A stretch of DNA of 64,000 nt from Pseudonocardia alni (GTDB lineage: Bacteria > Actinomycetota > Actinomycetes > Mycobacteriales > Pseudonocardiaceae): contig NZ_PHUJ01000003.1 of assembly GCF_002813375.1 (NCBI RefSeq), positions 1,612,001 to 1,676,000 of the forward strand, given 5' to 3'. Made by a program: the position numbers and the translations under genes. Of this stretch, positions 40,035-49,227 are shown one piece after another; position 1 is the stretch's first letter; each line of letters begins with the position of its first letter. The notes under the pieces are model-generated. The model was not told the origin of the DNA and did not search any database. It saw only the letters and a program-made list of their open reading frames with translations.

Positions 40035-41855
40035 ATGTGCGGGATCGTGGGTTATGTGGGGCCGCGGGAGGCGGCGGGCGTGCTGCTCGACGGGCTGTCC
40101 CGGCTGGAGTACCGGGGCTACGACTCGGCGGGCCTGGCCGTGGCGCACCGCCGGAAGGTGACGGTGCGGCGCACCGCCGGGCGGGTGGAGGACCTGCGCA
40201 CGCTGCTGGGTGACGCCCCTCCACCGGGCCGGTCGGGCGTCGCACACACCCGGTGGGCCACCCACGGCGAGCCGAGCGAGGCCAACGCGCACCCGCACAC
40301 CGACGCGTCCGGACGGGTCGCGATCGTGCACAACGGCATCGTCGAGAACGCCGAGGCGCTGCGTGCCGCGCTCACCGCCCGCGGGGTCGTGCTGCGCAGC
40401 GACACCGACTCCGAGGCGCTCGCGCACCTGGTCGCCGAGGCCCTCGACGGCGGGGCCGCAACCCTCGCCGACGCGGTCCGCACGGCGCTCGCCGGCGTCG
40501 AGGGCACCTACGGCCTCGCGGTGCTCGACGCCCGCACCCCCGACGAGATCGTCGTCGCGCGCAACGGCAGCCCGATCGTGCTCGGCATCGGCGACGGCGA
40601 GATGGTCGTCGCCTCGGACCTGGCCGCGGTGGTGCGGCACACCCAGAAGGTCGTCTTCCTCGACGACGGCGAGATCGTCACCGTGCGCGCCGACGGCGTC
40701 GAGGGCTCCACCCGGATCAGCCCGACCACCGTCGACACCGGCTCCGAGGACTACGCGCTCGGCGGGCACCCCGACTTCCTGGCCAAGGAGATCGCCGAGC
40801 AGCCCGACGCGCTGCGTCGCGCTCTGGCCGGGCGGCTCGACACCCGGTTCGCCACCGCCCGCCTGGGCGGGCTCGGGATGGACCCGCGCGAGCTGCGCGG
40901 GGTGCGCCGGGTGCTGTTCCTGGGCTGCGGGTCGGCGTACTACGCGGGGGAGATCGGCGCCGGGCTGGTCGAGCAGCTGGCCCGGATCCCGGCGGCGGCC
41001 GAACCGGCCGGCGAGTTCCGCCACCGCAACCCGGTCGTCGACCCGGACTGCCTCTACGTCGCGGTCAGCCAGTCCGGCGAGACCGCCGACACCCTCGCCG
41101 CGGTGCAGGAGCTGCGCCGCAAGGGCGGCCGGGTGATCGGCGCGGTGAACGTGATCGGCTCGGCGATCTCCCGCGAGTGCGGCGCGGGAGTGTTCCTGCA
41201 CTCCGGGCCGGAGGTGTCGGTCGCCTCGACCAAGGCCGTCACCACGATGAGCGTGTCGTTCGCGATGCTCGCGGTGCTGCTGGGCCGGGTGCGCGACCTC
41301 TCGGTGGCCGACGGCAGGCGGCTCCTCGACGGCCTGGCGGCGCTGCCCCGCCACGTCGAGGCCGTGCTCGCCGAGGACGCCGCCCACGGCACGGTCGCCG
41401 CGGTCGCGCAGCGCTGGGCGCACGCGTCGTCGATGTTCTTCGTCGGGCGCACCCGGTGCAGCCCGGTCGCGCGGGAGGGCGCGCAGAAGCTCAAGGAGAT
41501 CTCCTACTGCCACGCCGAGGCCTACCCCGCCTCCGAGCTCAAGCACGGCCCGCTGGCACTGGTCACCCCGGACATGCCCAGCGTCGTCGTGGTGCCCGAC
41601 GACGAGCTGCTCGCGAAGAACGTCGGCACGATCGAGCAGATCCGGGCCCGGGGCGGGCCGGTGATCGCGGTGACCGACGCCGAGCTGCCCGCCGGGCTCG
41701 CCGACGCCGTGCTGCGGGTGCCGCGCACCGAGCCGGAGCTGGCGCCGATCCTGCTCGGGATCCCCCTGCAGCTGCTGGCCCGGCACGCCGCCGTCGCGCT
41801 CGGACGCGACGTGGACCGGCCGCGGAACCTCGCGAAGTCGGTGACGGTGGAGTGA
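40035..41855 (+). CDS. glmS: Glutamine-fructose-6-phosphate aminotransferase
   Basis: 606 aa. The N-terminal nucleophile is Cys2 (MCGIVGYVG), and the glutaminase domain includes SGVAHTRWATHGEPSEANAHPH and HNGIVENAEAL. Two SIS domains follow, with FLGCGSAYYAGEIGAGLVEQL and AVSQSGETADTLAA near residues 295-355 and GRTRCSPVAREGAQKLKEISYCHAEAYPASELKHGP near 470-505. It ends with the conserved RPRNLAKSVTVE. It makes glucosamine-6-phosphate for cell-wall and mycothiol synthesis. A MOSC gene overlaps its stop. Confidence 0.96.
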   Translation: MCGIVGYVGPREAAGVLLDGLSRLEYRGYDSAGLAVAHRRKVTVRRTAGRVEDLRTLLGDAPPPGRSGVAHTRWATHGEPSEANAHPHTDASGRVAIVHNGIVENAEALRAALTARGVVLRSDTDSEALAHLVAEALDGGAATLADAVRTALAGVEGTYGLAVLDARTPDEIVVARNGSPIVLGIGDGEMVVASDLAAVVRHTQKVVFLDDGEIVTVRADGVEGSTRISPTTVDTGSEDYALGGHPDFLAKEIAEQPDALRRALAGRLDTRFATARLGGLGMDPRELRGVRRVLFLGCGSAYYAGEIGAGLVEQLARIPAAAEPAGEFRHRNPVVDPDCLYVAVSQSGETADTLAAVQELRRKGGRVIGAVNVIGSAISRECGAGVFLHSGPEVSVASTKAVTTMSVSFAMLAVLLGRVRDLSVADGRRLLDGLAALPRHVEAVLAEDAAHGTVAAVAQRWAHASSMFFVGRTRCSPVAREGAQKLKEISYCHAEAYPASELKHGPLALVTPDMPSVVVVPDDELLAKNVGTIEQIRARGGPVIAVTDAELPAGLADAVLRVPRTEPELAPILLGIPLQLLARHAAVALGRDVDRPRNLAKSVTVE

Positions 41856-42289
41856 GGGTCCTCGGGCTGCACGTGGCCGCGGAGCGGGGTGCGCCGATGC
41901 ACGACGTCGAGCGGGTCGAGGTGGTCGCGGGCAGCGGTGTCGTCGGCGACCGGTACTTCGGCACCCGGCACCGGCACGTCTCGGTGCAGAGCCGCGACGA
42001 GCTCGACGCCGCCGCCGACGCGCTCGGCGCCCCGGTGCCCTCGGGCGGCACCCGGCGCACCGTCACCGTCGACCACGGCACCGTCCCGACGACGCCCGGC
42101 ACCCTGCTGCGGCTCGGCGACGTCGAGCTGGAGGTGGTGCGGAGGGCCGCACCGTGCCGGGTCATGGAGACCGCCGTCGGGCCGGGGGCGCGCCGCGCGC
42201 TGCACGACCGCGGCGGCGCGGTCTGCCGGGTGCTGACCTCCGGCGCGATCGCCGTCGGCGACCCGGTGCACATGCCCGCCGGGACGTGA
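41852..42289 (+). CDS. MOSC domain-containing protein
   Basis: 145 aa, a stand-alone MOSC (molybdenum cofactor sulfurase C-terminal) domain. Seen are GVVGDRYFGTRHRHVSVQS near residue 30, the beta-barrel strands around GTLLRLGDVELEVVRRAAPCRVME with the conserved Cys near residue 105, and a terminal GAIAVGDPV. Relatives bind a sulfurated molybdenum cofactor or reduce N-hydroxylated compounds. The GTG overlaps the glmS stop, so it is translated with glmS. Confidence 0.88.
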   Translation: MRVLGLHVAAERGAPMHDVERVEVVAGSGVVGDRYFGTRHRHVSVQSRDELDAAADALGAPVPSGGTRRTVTVDHGTVPTTPGTLLRLGDVELEVVRRAAPCRVMETAVGPGARRALHDRGGAVCRVLTSGAIAVGDPVHMPAGT

Positions 42290-42297
42290 CCCGTCCG

Positions 42298-42323
42298 GTC
42301 ACCGACGGTCACCCATCGGTGAC
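42298..42323. promoter_or_regulatory. Inverted repeat upstream of the L,D-transpeptidase
   Basis: GTCACCGA-N10-TCGGTGAC is a perfect 8-bp inverted repeat just after the MOSC stop and 80 bp before the L,D-transpeptidase start. It may be a terminator for glmS-MOSC or an operator; the 10-nt centre and lack of a T tract leave it open. Confidence 0.4.
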
Positions 42324-42402
42324 GCAGAATGCCTGCCGACCGTCACGGGATCCCCGTCCGTGCGTTGGAGAGGTGACGGACTTCGACGAGCGGGGAGCGC
42401 CG

Positions 42403-42987
42403 GTGACGGATCCGATCAGCCGGCGGGCGGCGGGCATGGTGGCGGGACTGGTCGTCCTGGCCGGGGTCGCGGGCGCCGGGGTCGCCGGCGCGACCGCCGC
42501 CTCGGAGACCTCCTCGGGTGCCACCGAGGGTGAGAACAGCCAGGTCGCGCGGCAGGCGCACGCCGAGGCGCAGGTGCCGGGCACGCCGTGCTCGGTGTCG
42601 GCGCGGGCGTGTGTCGACCTGGATTCACAGCGTGCCTGGCTGGTCACCGACGGCGCCGTGTCCTACGGCCCGGTCCCGGTCGCCTCCGGCGGGGCGGGCC
42701 AGGAGACGCCGGTCGGGCACTCGTTCCGGGTGTACCGCAAGGCCGCCGACCACCGCAGCGGCGAGTTCGAGACACCCGACGGGGAGCCCGCCCCGATGCC
42801 GTGGTCGGTGTTCTTCGCCGACGGCGGGGTCGCGTTCCACGGCGGCGACCGGGACCGGGCGTCGGCAGGGTGTGTGAAACTCGACCCGGAGCCGGCGGAG
42901 GAGTTCTTCGCCGGGCTCCGGGTCGGGGACAAGGTGCAGGTGCTCAGCGCCGCCACCGAGCGCGAGCACCGCGCCGCCCTCAGCTGA
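42403..42987 (+). CDS. L,D-transpeptidase (YkuD domain)
   Basis: 194 aa. The GTG at 42403 has GGGGAG 5 nt upstream; a GTG at 42373 lacks proper spacing. An N-terminal hydrophobic segment (GMVAGLVVLAGVAGAGVAGA) is a signal peptide or anchor. The YkuD domain covers about residues 70-190, with the catalytic motif FHGGDRDRASAGCVKLD, where the Cys is the nucleophile. Such enzymes make 3-3 peptidoglycan cross-links, the predominant type in many actinobacteria. At about 125 residues the domain is short. Its end overlaps the convergent MFS gene by 8 bp. Confidence 0.9.
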   Translation: MTDPISRRAAGMVAGLVVLAGVAGAGVAGATAASETSSGATEGENSQVARQAHAEAQVPGTPCSVSARACVDLDSQRAWLVTDGAVSYGPVPVASGGAGQETPVGHSFRVYRKAADHRSGEFETPDGEPAPMPWSVFFADGGVAFHGGDRDRASAGCVKLDPEPAEEFFAGLRVGDKVQVLSAATEREHRAALS

Positions 42988-44407
42988 CCGGGGCCTCCGC
43001 CACGGTGCGGCGGCGGACGAGCAGCGACAGCAGGACGGCCAGCACCCCGACCCCGCCGGCGACGGCGAACGCGGCGTGCAGCCCGTCGGCGTCCGGGGAG
43101 GCCCCGGCGGCGCTCGCCGAGCCCAGCGCGGCGACGGTGACGAACAGCGCCGTCCCCAGCGCGCCCGCGACCTGCTGCAGCGTGGACAGGATCGCGCTGC
43201 CGTGGGAGTACAGCTCGTCGGGCAACGAGCCGAGCGCCTCGGTCATCAGCGGCGTCATCATCAGCGCGAGCCCGCCCATCAGGACCAGGTGGAAGCCGAC
43301 GACCACGCCGAGCGGGGTGCCCGGGCCGAGGGTGGAGAACAGCAGCAGACCGGTCGCCATCAGCACCGCGCCGGGGATCACCAGCGGGCGGGCGCCGACG
43401 CGGTCGAACAGCGCGCCGACCGGGCGGCCGAGCAGTCCGAGCAGCAGCCCACCGGGCAGCACCACGAGCCCGGAGACCAGCGTGCTCGTCCCGAGCACGG
43501 TCTGCAGGTAGAGCGGCAGCAGCACCGCGGCGACGCCGATCAGCGACAGCAGCACCAGCGCGGTGAGCACCAGCGCCACGACGAACTGTCGGCGCCGGAA
43601 CGGGCGCAGGTCCAGCAACGCGCGGTCGGAGCGCATCAGCCGCAGCTGGCGCAGCACGAACACCGCCAGCGCGACCAGCCCGACGACGACCGGCACCCAC
43701 GGCGGGAGCCCCCCGCCGCCGTGGCCGCCCAGCGAGGACAACCCGTAGACCAGGCCGCCGAACCCGACGGCGGACAGCAGCACCGACACCACGTCGAGCG
43801 GGACCGGGCGGCCGCCGCCGTCGATGCGCAGCCACCGGGCGCCGGCCGCCATGGCGAGCGCGGCCAGCGGCAGGACCAGCCAGAACATCCAGCGCCAGCC
43901 CAGACCGGACAGGATCGCGCCGCCGATCGTCGGGCCGACCGCGGGCGCGACCGCGATGACGATCGTGATCGTGCCCATCGTCGCGCCACGCCGCTCGGCC
44001 GGCACCAGACGCAGGATCGTGGTCATCAGCAGCGGGATCATCATCGCCGTGCCGCCGGCCTGCACGATGCGGCCGATGAGCAGCACCGCGAACCCGGGCG
44101 CGAACCCGGCGATCGCGGTCCCCGCGGTGAACAACCCGAGCGAGGTGAGGAAGACCTGCCGCGGGGTGAAGCGGTCGAGCAGGTAGCCGGTGGTGGGGAT
44201 AACCACGGCCATCGTCAGCAGGAAGCCGCTGGTCAGCCACTGGGTGGTGGTGGCGGGAACACCGAGGTCGACGCTCAGGTCACGCAGCGCGACGCTCAGC
44301 ACGGTCTCGTTGAGGATCATCACGAACGCGGCGCCGACGAGGACGGCGATCAACGCTCCGGTCCGGTCGGCCGCTACCGGTTCGGTACGGGACGGGGTGG
44401 TGGTCAC
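42980..44407 (-). CDS. MFS multidrug transporter (DHA2, 14-helix type)
   Basis: 475 aa, mostly hydrophobic, with about fourteen helices. Family motifs are LNETVLSVALRDLSVDLGVPATTTQWLTSGFLLTMAVVIPTTGYLLDRF (motif D1 and A, residues 30-80) and the motif C region AVAPAVGPTIGGAI near 150. It probably expels a toxic compound by proton antiport. The GTG overlaps the stop of the TetR gene upstream (GTGA), so the regulator and pump form one operon, probably induced by the pump's substrate. Confidence 0.93.
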   Translation of the reverse strand: MTTTPSRTEPVAADRTGALIAVLVGAAFVMILNETVLSVALRDLSVDLGVPATTTQWLTSGFLLTMAVVIPTTGYLLDRFTPRQVFLTSLGLFTAGTAIAGFAPGFAVLLIGRIVQAGGTAMMIPLLMTTILRLVPAERRGATMGTITIVIAVAPAVGPTIGGAILSGLGWRWMFWLVLPLAALAMAAGARWLRIDGGGRPVPLDVVSVLLSAVGFGGLVYGLSSLGGHGGGGLPPWVPVVVGLVALAVFVLRQLRLMRSDRALLDLRPFRRRQFVVALVLTALVLLSLIGVAAVLLPLYLQTVLGTSTLVSGLVVLPGGLLLGLLGRPVGALFDRVGARPLVIPGAVLMATGLLLFSTLGPGTPLGVVVGFHLVLMGGLALMMTPLMTEALGSLPDELYSHGSAILSTLQQVAGALGTALFVTVAALGSASAAGASPDADGLHAAFAVAGGVGVLAVLLSLLVRRRTVAEAPVS

Positions 44408-45048
44408 GCGGGATCTCCTGCCCGGGGAAGGGTCGTGGTGGCCGCGCGCAGGGCGCGGCCGAGTCGGTCGACGGGGTCGGTGCACCGGACGCCCGCGGCG
44501 AGCTCGACGGCGAGGTCCTCGCCGCTGATCCGCAGGGCGGCGGCGACGGCGGCGGCGTGCACCCGGACGTCCAGGTCGCCGGGCTCGCGGCCGGCGCGGG
44601 CCGCGATCACCTCGGCGAGCACCGGCTCGGCCCGCTCGTGCACCGCCAGCCACACCGCCCGCAGACCGGGCTCGGTGCGCGACAGCGCGATGACGGCCAT
44701 CGCGGCGTCGGCGTCGGCGGCGTCGACCGGGTCCTGGGGCGGGCGGTACTCGGCGAGCAGGTGCTCGTCGAGGCCCACCCCCGCCGGCCAGCGCCGCAAC
44801 GTCGCGACGACGGCGTCGATGCTGCGTGCGAGGAGCGGCTCCACGCAGCTCTCCTTGGTGCGGAACCAGCGCCACAATGTCCGGCCGGACAGCCCGACCT
44901 CCTCCGCGATCCGCTCGCCGCTGGTGGCGTGCACGCCGTGCTCCCGGAACAGCGCCACAGCCGCACGGGAGATCTCGAGGCGCTGCAGCTCGCGCCGGCG
45001 GTCGCTCATCGGCGCACGCCCGCGTCTGGTGTCGTCGAGTGTCTTCAT
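44404..45048 (-). CDS. TetR family regulator (copy 1 of a paralogous pair)
   Basis: 214 aa from the ATG at 45048; an ATG at 45009 is the next choice. The helix-turn-helix is LQRLEISRAAVALFREHGVHATSGERIAEEVGLSGRTLWRWFRTKE. It is closely similar to the TetR at 48531-49199 (both have RRWPAGVGL or TRWPAGVGL and WFRTKESCVEP). It is divergent from the Baeyer-Villiger monooxygenase and coupled to the MFS gene. Two palindromes in the promoter gap are candidate operators. Confidence 0.9.
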   Translation of the reverse strand: MKTLDDTRRGRAPMSDRRRELQRLEISRAAVALFREHGVHATSGERIAEEVGLSGRTLWRWFRTKESCVEPLLARSIDAVVATLRRWPAGVGLDEHLLAEYRPPQDPVDAADADAAMAVIALSRTEPGLRAVWLAVHERAEPVLAEVIAARAGREPGDLDVRVHAAAVAAALRISGEDLAVELAAGVRCTDPVDRLGRALRAATTTLPRAGDPA

Positions 45049-45073
45049 GTCACTGCCCGACAGTAAGGAGATC

Positions 45074-45103
45074 GGCCGGTACCGGCCACGAGACGCTCGT
45101 CTC
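45074..45103. promoter_or_regulatory. Two palindromes in the TetR/BVMO divergent promoter
   Basis: GGCCGGTACCGGCC (45074-45087) is a perfect 14-bp palindrome. It is followed two bases later by GAGACG-CT-CGTCTC (45090-45103), a perfect 6-bp inverted repeat. They lie in the 127-bp gap between TetR and BVMO and suit TetR-type binding. A third, weaker repeat, TGGCA-GTTTG-TGCCA, lies at about 45116-45130. Confidence 0.55.
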
Positions 45104-45175
45104 ACAGTGCCTATTTGGCAGTTTGTGCCACGCTGGTCGAGCACGTGATCATGCAACGTCGAGGGAGCCACGAGC

Positions 45176-46984
45176 GTGACGACGACCGGGACCACCGACC
45201 CCACCGCGGCCGACCTGGACCGGCTGCGGGAGCGCTACCGCGCCGAGCGCGACCGCAGGCTGCGCCCCGACGGCACCGCCCAGTACCGGGCCTCGACCGG
45301 CGAGTTCGGCTTCTACGCCGACGACCCGTGGTCCGGGCCCGCCGACCGCGACCCGGTCCGCGACGAGGTGGACGTGCTGGTCGTCGGCGGCGGCTTCGGC
45401 GGGCTGGTCGCCGCGGCCCGGCTGCGGCAGGCCGGCCACGAGCGGATCCGGATCGTCGACGTCGCCGGGGACCTCGGCGGGACCTGGTACTGGAACCGCT
45501 ACCCCGGTATCGCCTGCGACATCGAGAGTTCGATCTACCTGCCGCTGCTGGAGGAGATCGGCGGGATGCCGAGCCGCCGCTACCCACCGGGCGGGGAGAT
45601 CCGGGCGCACGCCCGCGCCATCGGCGAGCGCTTCGATCTCTACCGCGACGCCCTGTTCCACACCGAGGTCACCACCCTGGTCTGGGACGACGACGCGCGG
45701 GCCTGGCAGGTCGGCACCGACCGCGGCGACGCGGTCACCGCCCGGTTCGTCGTGATCTCCTCCGGGCCGTTCAACCGGCCCAAGCTGCCCGGGATCCCCG
45801 GCATCGCCGACTTCGCCGGGCACACCTTCCACACCAGCCGGTGGGACTACGGCTGGACCGGCGGCGACGAGCGGGGCGGCCCGCTCGACCGGATCGGGGA
45901 CCGCACCCTCGCGGTGGTCGGCACCGGGGCGACGGCGATCCAGTGCGTCCCGCACCTGGCCGGGGCCGCGCGGCACCTCTACGTCGTGCAGCGGACGCCG
46001 TCGTCGGTCGACACCCGCGACGACGCCCCCTACGACGAGGCCTGGTGGCGGGCACTGACCCCGGGCTGGCAGCGCCGCCGTCGCGAGGACTTCCTGCACC
46101 TGATGGACATGCGCCCGGCGCCGCACGGCTCCTCCGGCCCCGACGGCGTCGCGGACAGGTGGACCGACACCGCCCCGATCCGGGGCGCGCAGCGGCTCGC
46201 CCGGACCCGGGGCACCGAGGATCCGGCCGAGGCGCTGGAGATCGCCGACGCCGAGAAGATGGACGAGATCCGGGCCCGGGTCGACGAGATCGTCACCGAC
46301 CCGGCGACGGCCGCGGCGCTCAAGCCCTGGTACCGCCAGCTGTGCAAGCGGCCCACCTTCAGCGACACCTACCTGCAGACCTTCAACCGGCCGGACGTGA
46401 CCCTGCTCGACACGGCCGGGCAGGGCGTCGAGCGGATCACCCGCGACGGCCTGGTGGTCGACGGCGTCGAGTACCCGGTGGACGCGATCGTGTTCGCCAC
46501 CGGGTTCGAGCTCGGCGCGGACCCCGCCACCCGGGCCGGGGCCGACATCCGCGGCCGCGACGGCGTCACCCTCGCCGAGCACTGGGCGGACGGGCTGTCC
46601 ACCCTGCACGGCTGGGTCAGCCGCGGCTTCCCCAACCTGTTCCACGTGGGCGCCGGGCAGAACTCGGCGTCGGTGAACTTCGCGCACGTGCTCGACGAGC
46701 AGGCCGGGCACATCGCGGCGGTCTGCGCCGAGGCCGCGCGGCGCGGGGCGCGGGTCGTGGAGCCGACCGCGGCGGCGGAGGCGGCCTGGGTCGCGACGAT
46801 CCGCGAGCGGGCCCGTGACCAGCACGCCTTCCTCGCCGGGTGCACGCCCGGCTACTACAACTTCGAGGGCCGCCCGCGGACGCGCAGCGAGCAGTTCGGC
46901 GGCGGCCCGGTCGAGTTCCACGAGATCCTGCGCGACTGGCGCGCCGGTGGGATGGACGATGTGTTCCCCGGCGGGGACGCGTGA
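45176..46984 (+). CDS. Baeyer-Villiger-type flavin monooxygenase
   Basis: 602 aa. FAD Rossmann motif GGGFGG (near residue 72), then GDLGGTWYWNRYPGIACDIES. The Baeyer-Villiger fingerprint appears as FAGHTFHTSRWDY near 220 (FxGxxxHxxxW), followed by the NADPH motif VVGTGATAIQ near 245. The N-terminal extension with YRAERDRRLRPDG is typical of the cyclododecanone/steroid monooxygenase group. It would turn a ketone into an ester or lactone using NADPH and O2. A ribosome site (GGGAG) precedes the GTG. The stop overlaps the next gene. Confidence 0.93.
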   Translation: MTTTGTTDPTAADLDRLRERYRAERDRRLRPDGTAQYRASTGEFGFYADDPWSGPADRDPVRDEVDVLVVGGGFGGLVAAARLRQAGHERIRIVDVAGDLGGTWYWNRYPGIACDIESSIYLPLLEEIGGMPSRRYPPGGEIRAHARAIGERFDLYRDALFHTEVTTLVWDDDARAWQVGTDRGDAVTARFVVISSGPFNRPKLPGIPGIADFAGHTFHTSRWDYGWTGGDERGGPLDRIGDRTLAVVGTGATAIQCVPHLAGAARHLYVVQRTPSSVDTRDDAPYDEAWWRALTPGWQRRRREDFLHLMDMRPAPHGSSGPDGVADRWTDTAPIRGAQRLARTRGTEDPAEALEIADAEKMDEIRARVDEIVTDPATAAALKPWYRQLCKRPTFSDTYLQTFNRPDVTLLDTAGQGVERITRDGLVVDGVEYPVDAIVFATGFELGADPATRAGADIRGRDGVTLAEHWADGLSTLHGWVSRGFPNLFHVGAGQNSASVNFAHVLDEQAGHIAAVCAEAARRGARVVEPTAAAEAAWVATIRERARDQHAFLAGCTPGYYNFEGRPRTRSEQFGGGPVEFHEILRDWRAGGMDDVFPGGDA

Positions 46985-48555
46985 GCGTGCGCCCGGTCGC
47001 GGGGCCGGACCGGGGACCCGTGCGGACCGCACCCGGGCTGCGCGCCGCGCCGCTGTGCCCGCCGAACCCGCTGTGGGCGTCCAACGGGATCGTGGCCGGC
47101 CCGGACGGCCGGCTGTGGATCGCGCAGTTCCTCGGCGGGACCGTGTCCGCGTTCGACCCGGCGACCGGCGGGCTCGAGACGGTGCTCGGGCCGGACGGGC
47201 CGCTCACCGCACCCGACGACCTCGTGTTCGGCGCCGACGGCGAGCTGTTCGTGGTCGACCTGCCCGCCGGGCTGGTGTGGCGCCGGGCCCCCGACGGGGC
47301 GACGGCCGTCGTCGCCGACGGGATCACCGCCCCGGACGGGATCGCCTGGCACCGCGGGCGGCTGTTCGTCAACGAGCTGTGCCCGGACGGCCGGCTGCTG
47401 GAGATCGACCCGGCCGGCGGGCCGCCGCGGGTGCTCGCGACCGGGCTCGCGCTCGGCAACGCGATGGAGGTCGGCCCGGACGAGCTCCTGTACTACCCGC
47501 ACCTGCTCTCCGGCGAGGTGTGGCGGGTCGACCCCGACGGCGGCACCCCCGAACGGCTGCTGACCGGGCTGGACCGGCCGGTGGCCGTGCGCTTCGACCC
47601 CGCGGGACGGCTGCGCATCCTGTCCAACGGCGACCGCGGCGCCCTGTGGACCGCCGACGACGGGCGGATCACCACCACCCTCGACACCGGCGTCGGCGGC
47701 GCGGACAACGTCGTGTTCACCGCCGACGGCGCGGCCTGGGTGACCGGCGCCTTCCACGGCGGGCTGGTCCGGGCCGGCGTCGACGGCACGGTGACCACGG
47801 CGCTGCCGGCGGGCCTGTGCGGCCCCTGGGGCGTGGCCGCCGACGGTGCGGGTGCGCTCGTCGCCGACCACTTCTCCCTGGCCCGGGTGGCCGACGGAGC
47901 CGTCACCGTGCTCGGCGACGTCGTCACCGAGGTCCGCGGCGGGGTCCGCGGACTCGCCCGGCACCGCGGTGACACGGTCGTGACCACCGGGACCGGGGTG
48001 TGGCGCGGGCATCCCGGCTCCTGGACCCCGCTGGCCGACGGGCTGGCCGGGGCGACCGGCGTCGCCTCCTGCCGGGACGGGCTGCTGGTCGCCGAGACCG
48101 GCGCCGGGCGGGTCCTGCACCTCGCCGACGACGGCACCGCCACCGTGCTCGCCACGGGTCTCGACGGGCCGGTGGACGTGGCCGTCGACGGCACCGGGGC
48201 CGCCTACGCCACGCTGACCGGCGGCGGGCAGGTCGTGCGGCTCACCCGCGACGGCGACGCCACCGTGCTCGCCGCGGGTCTGCACCGGCCGGAGGGGATC
48301 GCCGTGGCCGGGGACGTGCTGTGGTGCGCGGAGGCCGCCGCGGGGCGGCTGCTGCGCATCGACCCGGCCGGCCGGACGGTCACCGTCGCGGCGTCGGGGC
48401 TGCCCTTCGACGTGCGGCCGCCGCACGTTCCCGCGGACTGCCGCAGCGGCGCGGCCACCCGGCCCACCCCGTTCGCCGGGATCGCCGCGGCCGACGACGG
48501 CTCCGTGCTCGTCGCGGTCAACGGCGCGGGCTACGTGCTGCGGGTCGGTCCCTGA
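46981..48555 (+). CDS. SMP-30/gluconolactonase-like beta-propeller protein
   Basis: 524 aa. Repeated NHL/SMP-30-like blades are visible (WASNGIVAGPDGRLWIAQF, TAPDDLVFGADGELFVVDL, TAPDGIAWHRGRLFVNEL, RPVAVRFDPAGRLRILSN, RPEGIAVAGDVLWCAEA). The length is nearly twice that of a single six-bladed lactonase, so two propellers are likely. No signal peptide is seen. It starts inside the stop of the monooxygenase gene (GTGA). A lactone made by the monooxygenase could be hydrolysed by it, a reasonable but unproven link. Confidence 0.82.
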   Translation: MSVRPVAGPDRGPVRTAPGLRAAPLCPPNPLWASNGIVAGPDGRLWIAQFLGGTVSAFDPATGGLETVLGPDGPLTAPDDLVFGADGELFVVDLPAGLVWRRAPDGATAVVADGITAPDGIAWHRGRLFVNELCPDGRLLEIDPAGGPPRVLATGLALGNAMEVGPDELLYYPHLLSGEVWRVDPDGGTPERLLTGLDRPVAVRFDPAGRLRILSNGDRGALWTADDGRITTTLDTGVGGADNVVFTADGAAWVTGAFHGGLVRAGVDGTVTTALPAGLCGPWGVAADGAGALVADHFSLARVADGAVTVLGDVVTEVRGGVRGLARHRGDTVVTTGTGVWRGHPGSWTPLADGLAGATGVASCRDGLLVAETGAGRVLHLADDGTATVLATGLDGPVDVAVDGTGAAYATLTGGGQVVRLTRDGDATVLAAGLHRPEGIAVAGDVLWCAEAAAGRLLRIDPAGRTVTVAASGLPFDVRPPHVPADCRSGAATRPTPFAGIAAADDGSVLVAVNGAGYVLRVGP

Positions 48556-49199
48556 CCGGCCGCCCGCTCGCCGTCGACGCCGTGGGTCGCGGCGTCGACG
48601 GCCGCCGAGAGGCGCTCGCGCAGCTGCGTGGCCGGCGGGCGGCGCCCGCCGGCGGTGGCGGCGGCGATGTCCTCGGTCGCGACCCGCAGCGCCCCGTTGA
48701 GCGCCGCGGCCTGCACCCGCACGGCGACGTCGCCCGCAGCGCGGCCGAACCGGCCGGCGAGGATCCCGGCGAGCACCGGTTCCGCCCGCTCCTGCACGAC
48801 GAGCCAGATCGCGCGCAGCGCGGGCTCGTCGCGGCTCATCCGGATCACCGCGAGCACGAGGTCGAAGTCGTCCGGGCCCGCGTCGGGGTGCTCGGCGTAG
48901 TCCCCGGCGAGATGCTCGGTCAGCCCGACGCCCGCGGGCCAGCGGGTCAGGCTCGCGGTGAACGCGTCGGTGGCCAGGCTCAGCACCGGCTCGACGCAGC
49001 TCTCCTTCGTGCGGAACCAGCGCCAGAACGTGCGCGCCGACAGCCCGACCGCCTCGGCGATCTGCTCCCCGCCGGTCGCGGCGACGCCGTGCTCGCGGAA
49101 CAGCCGGATCGCGGCCCGGGAGATCTCCAGGCGCTGCAGGGTGCGGCGACGGTCGCTCATCGGCCGCCGTCCGCGCCGGACCGCCGTCCCCTCCGTCAC
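48531..49199 (-). CDS. TetR family regulator (copy 2 of a paralogous pair)
   Basis: 222 aa. The helix-turn-helix LQRLEISRAAIRLFREHGVAATGGEQIAEAVGLSARTFWRWFRTKE is nearly the same as in the TetR at 44404-45048, and similarity extends through WPAGVGLTEHL. It converges on the SMP-30-like gene with a 25-bp overlap at the 3' ends. The two regulators flank the monooxygenase/propeller operon on both sides, suggesting local duplication. Confidence 0.9.
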   Translation of the reverse strand: MTEGTAVRRGRRPMSDRRRTLQRLEISRAAIRLFREHGVAATGGEQIAEAVGLSARTFWRWFRTKESCVEPVLSLATDAFTASLTRWPAGVGLTEHLAGDYAEHPDAGPDDFDLVLAVIRMSRDEPALRAIWLVVQERAEPVLAGILAGRFGRAAGDVAVRVQAAALNGALRVATEDIAAATAGGRRPPATQLRERLSAAVDAATHGVDGERAAGQGPTRST

Positions 49200-49227
49200 A
49201 CCGCACCCCCGAGTGCTCGCCGGGCGG

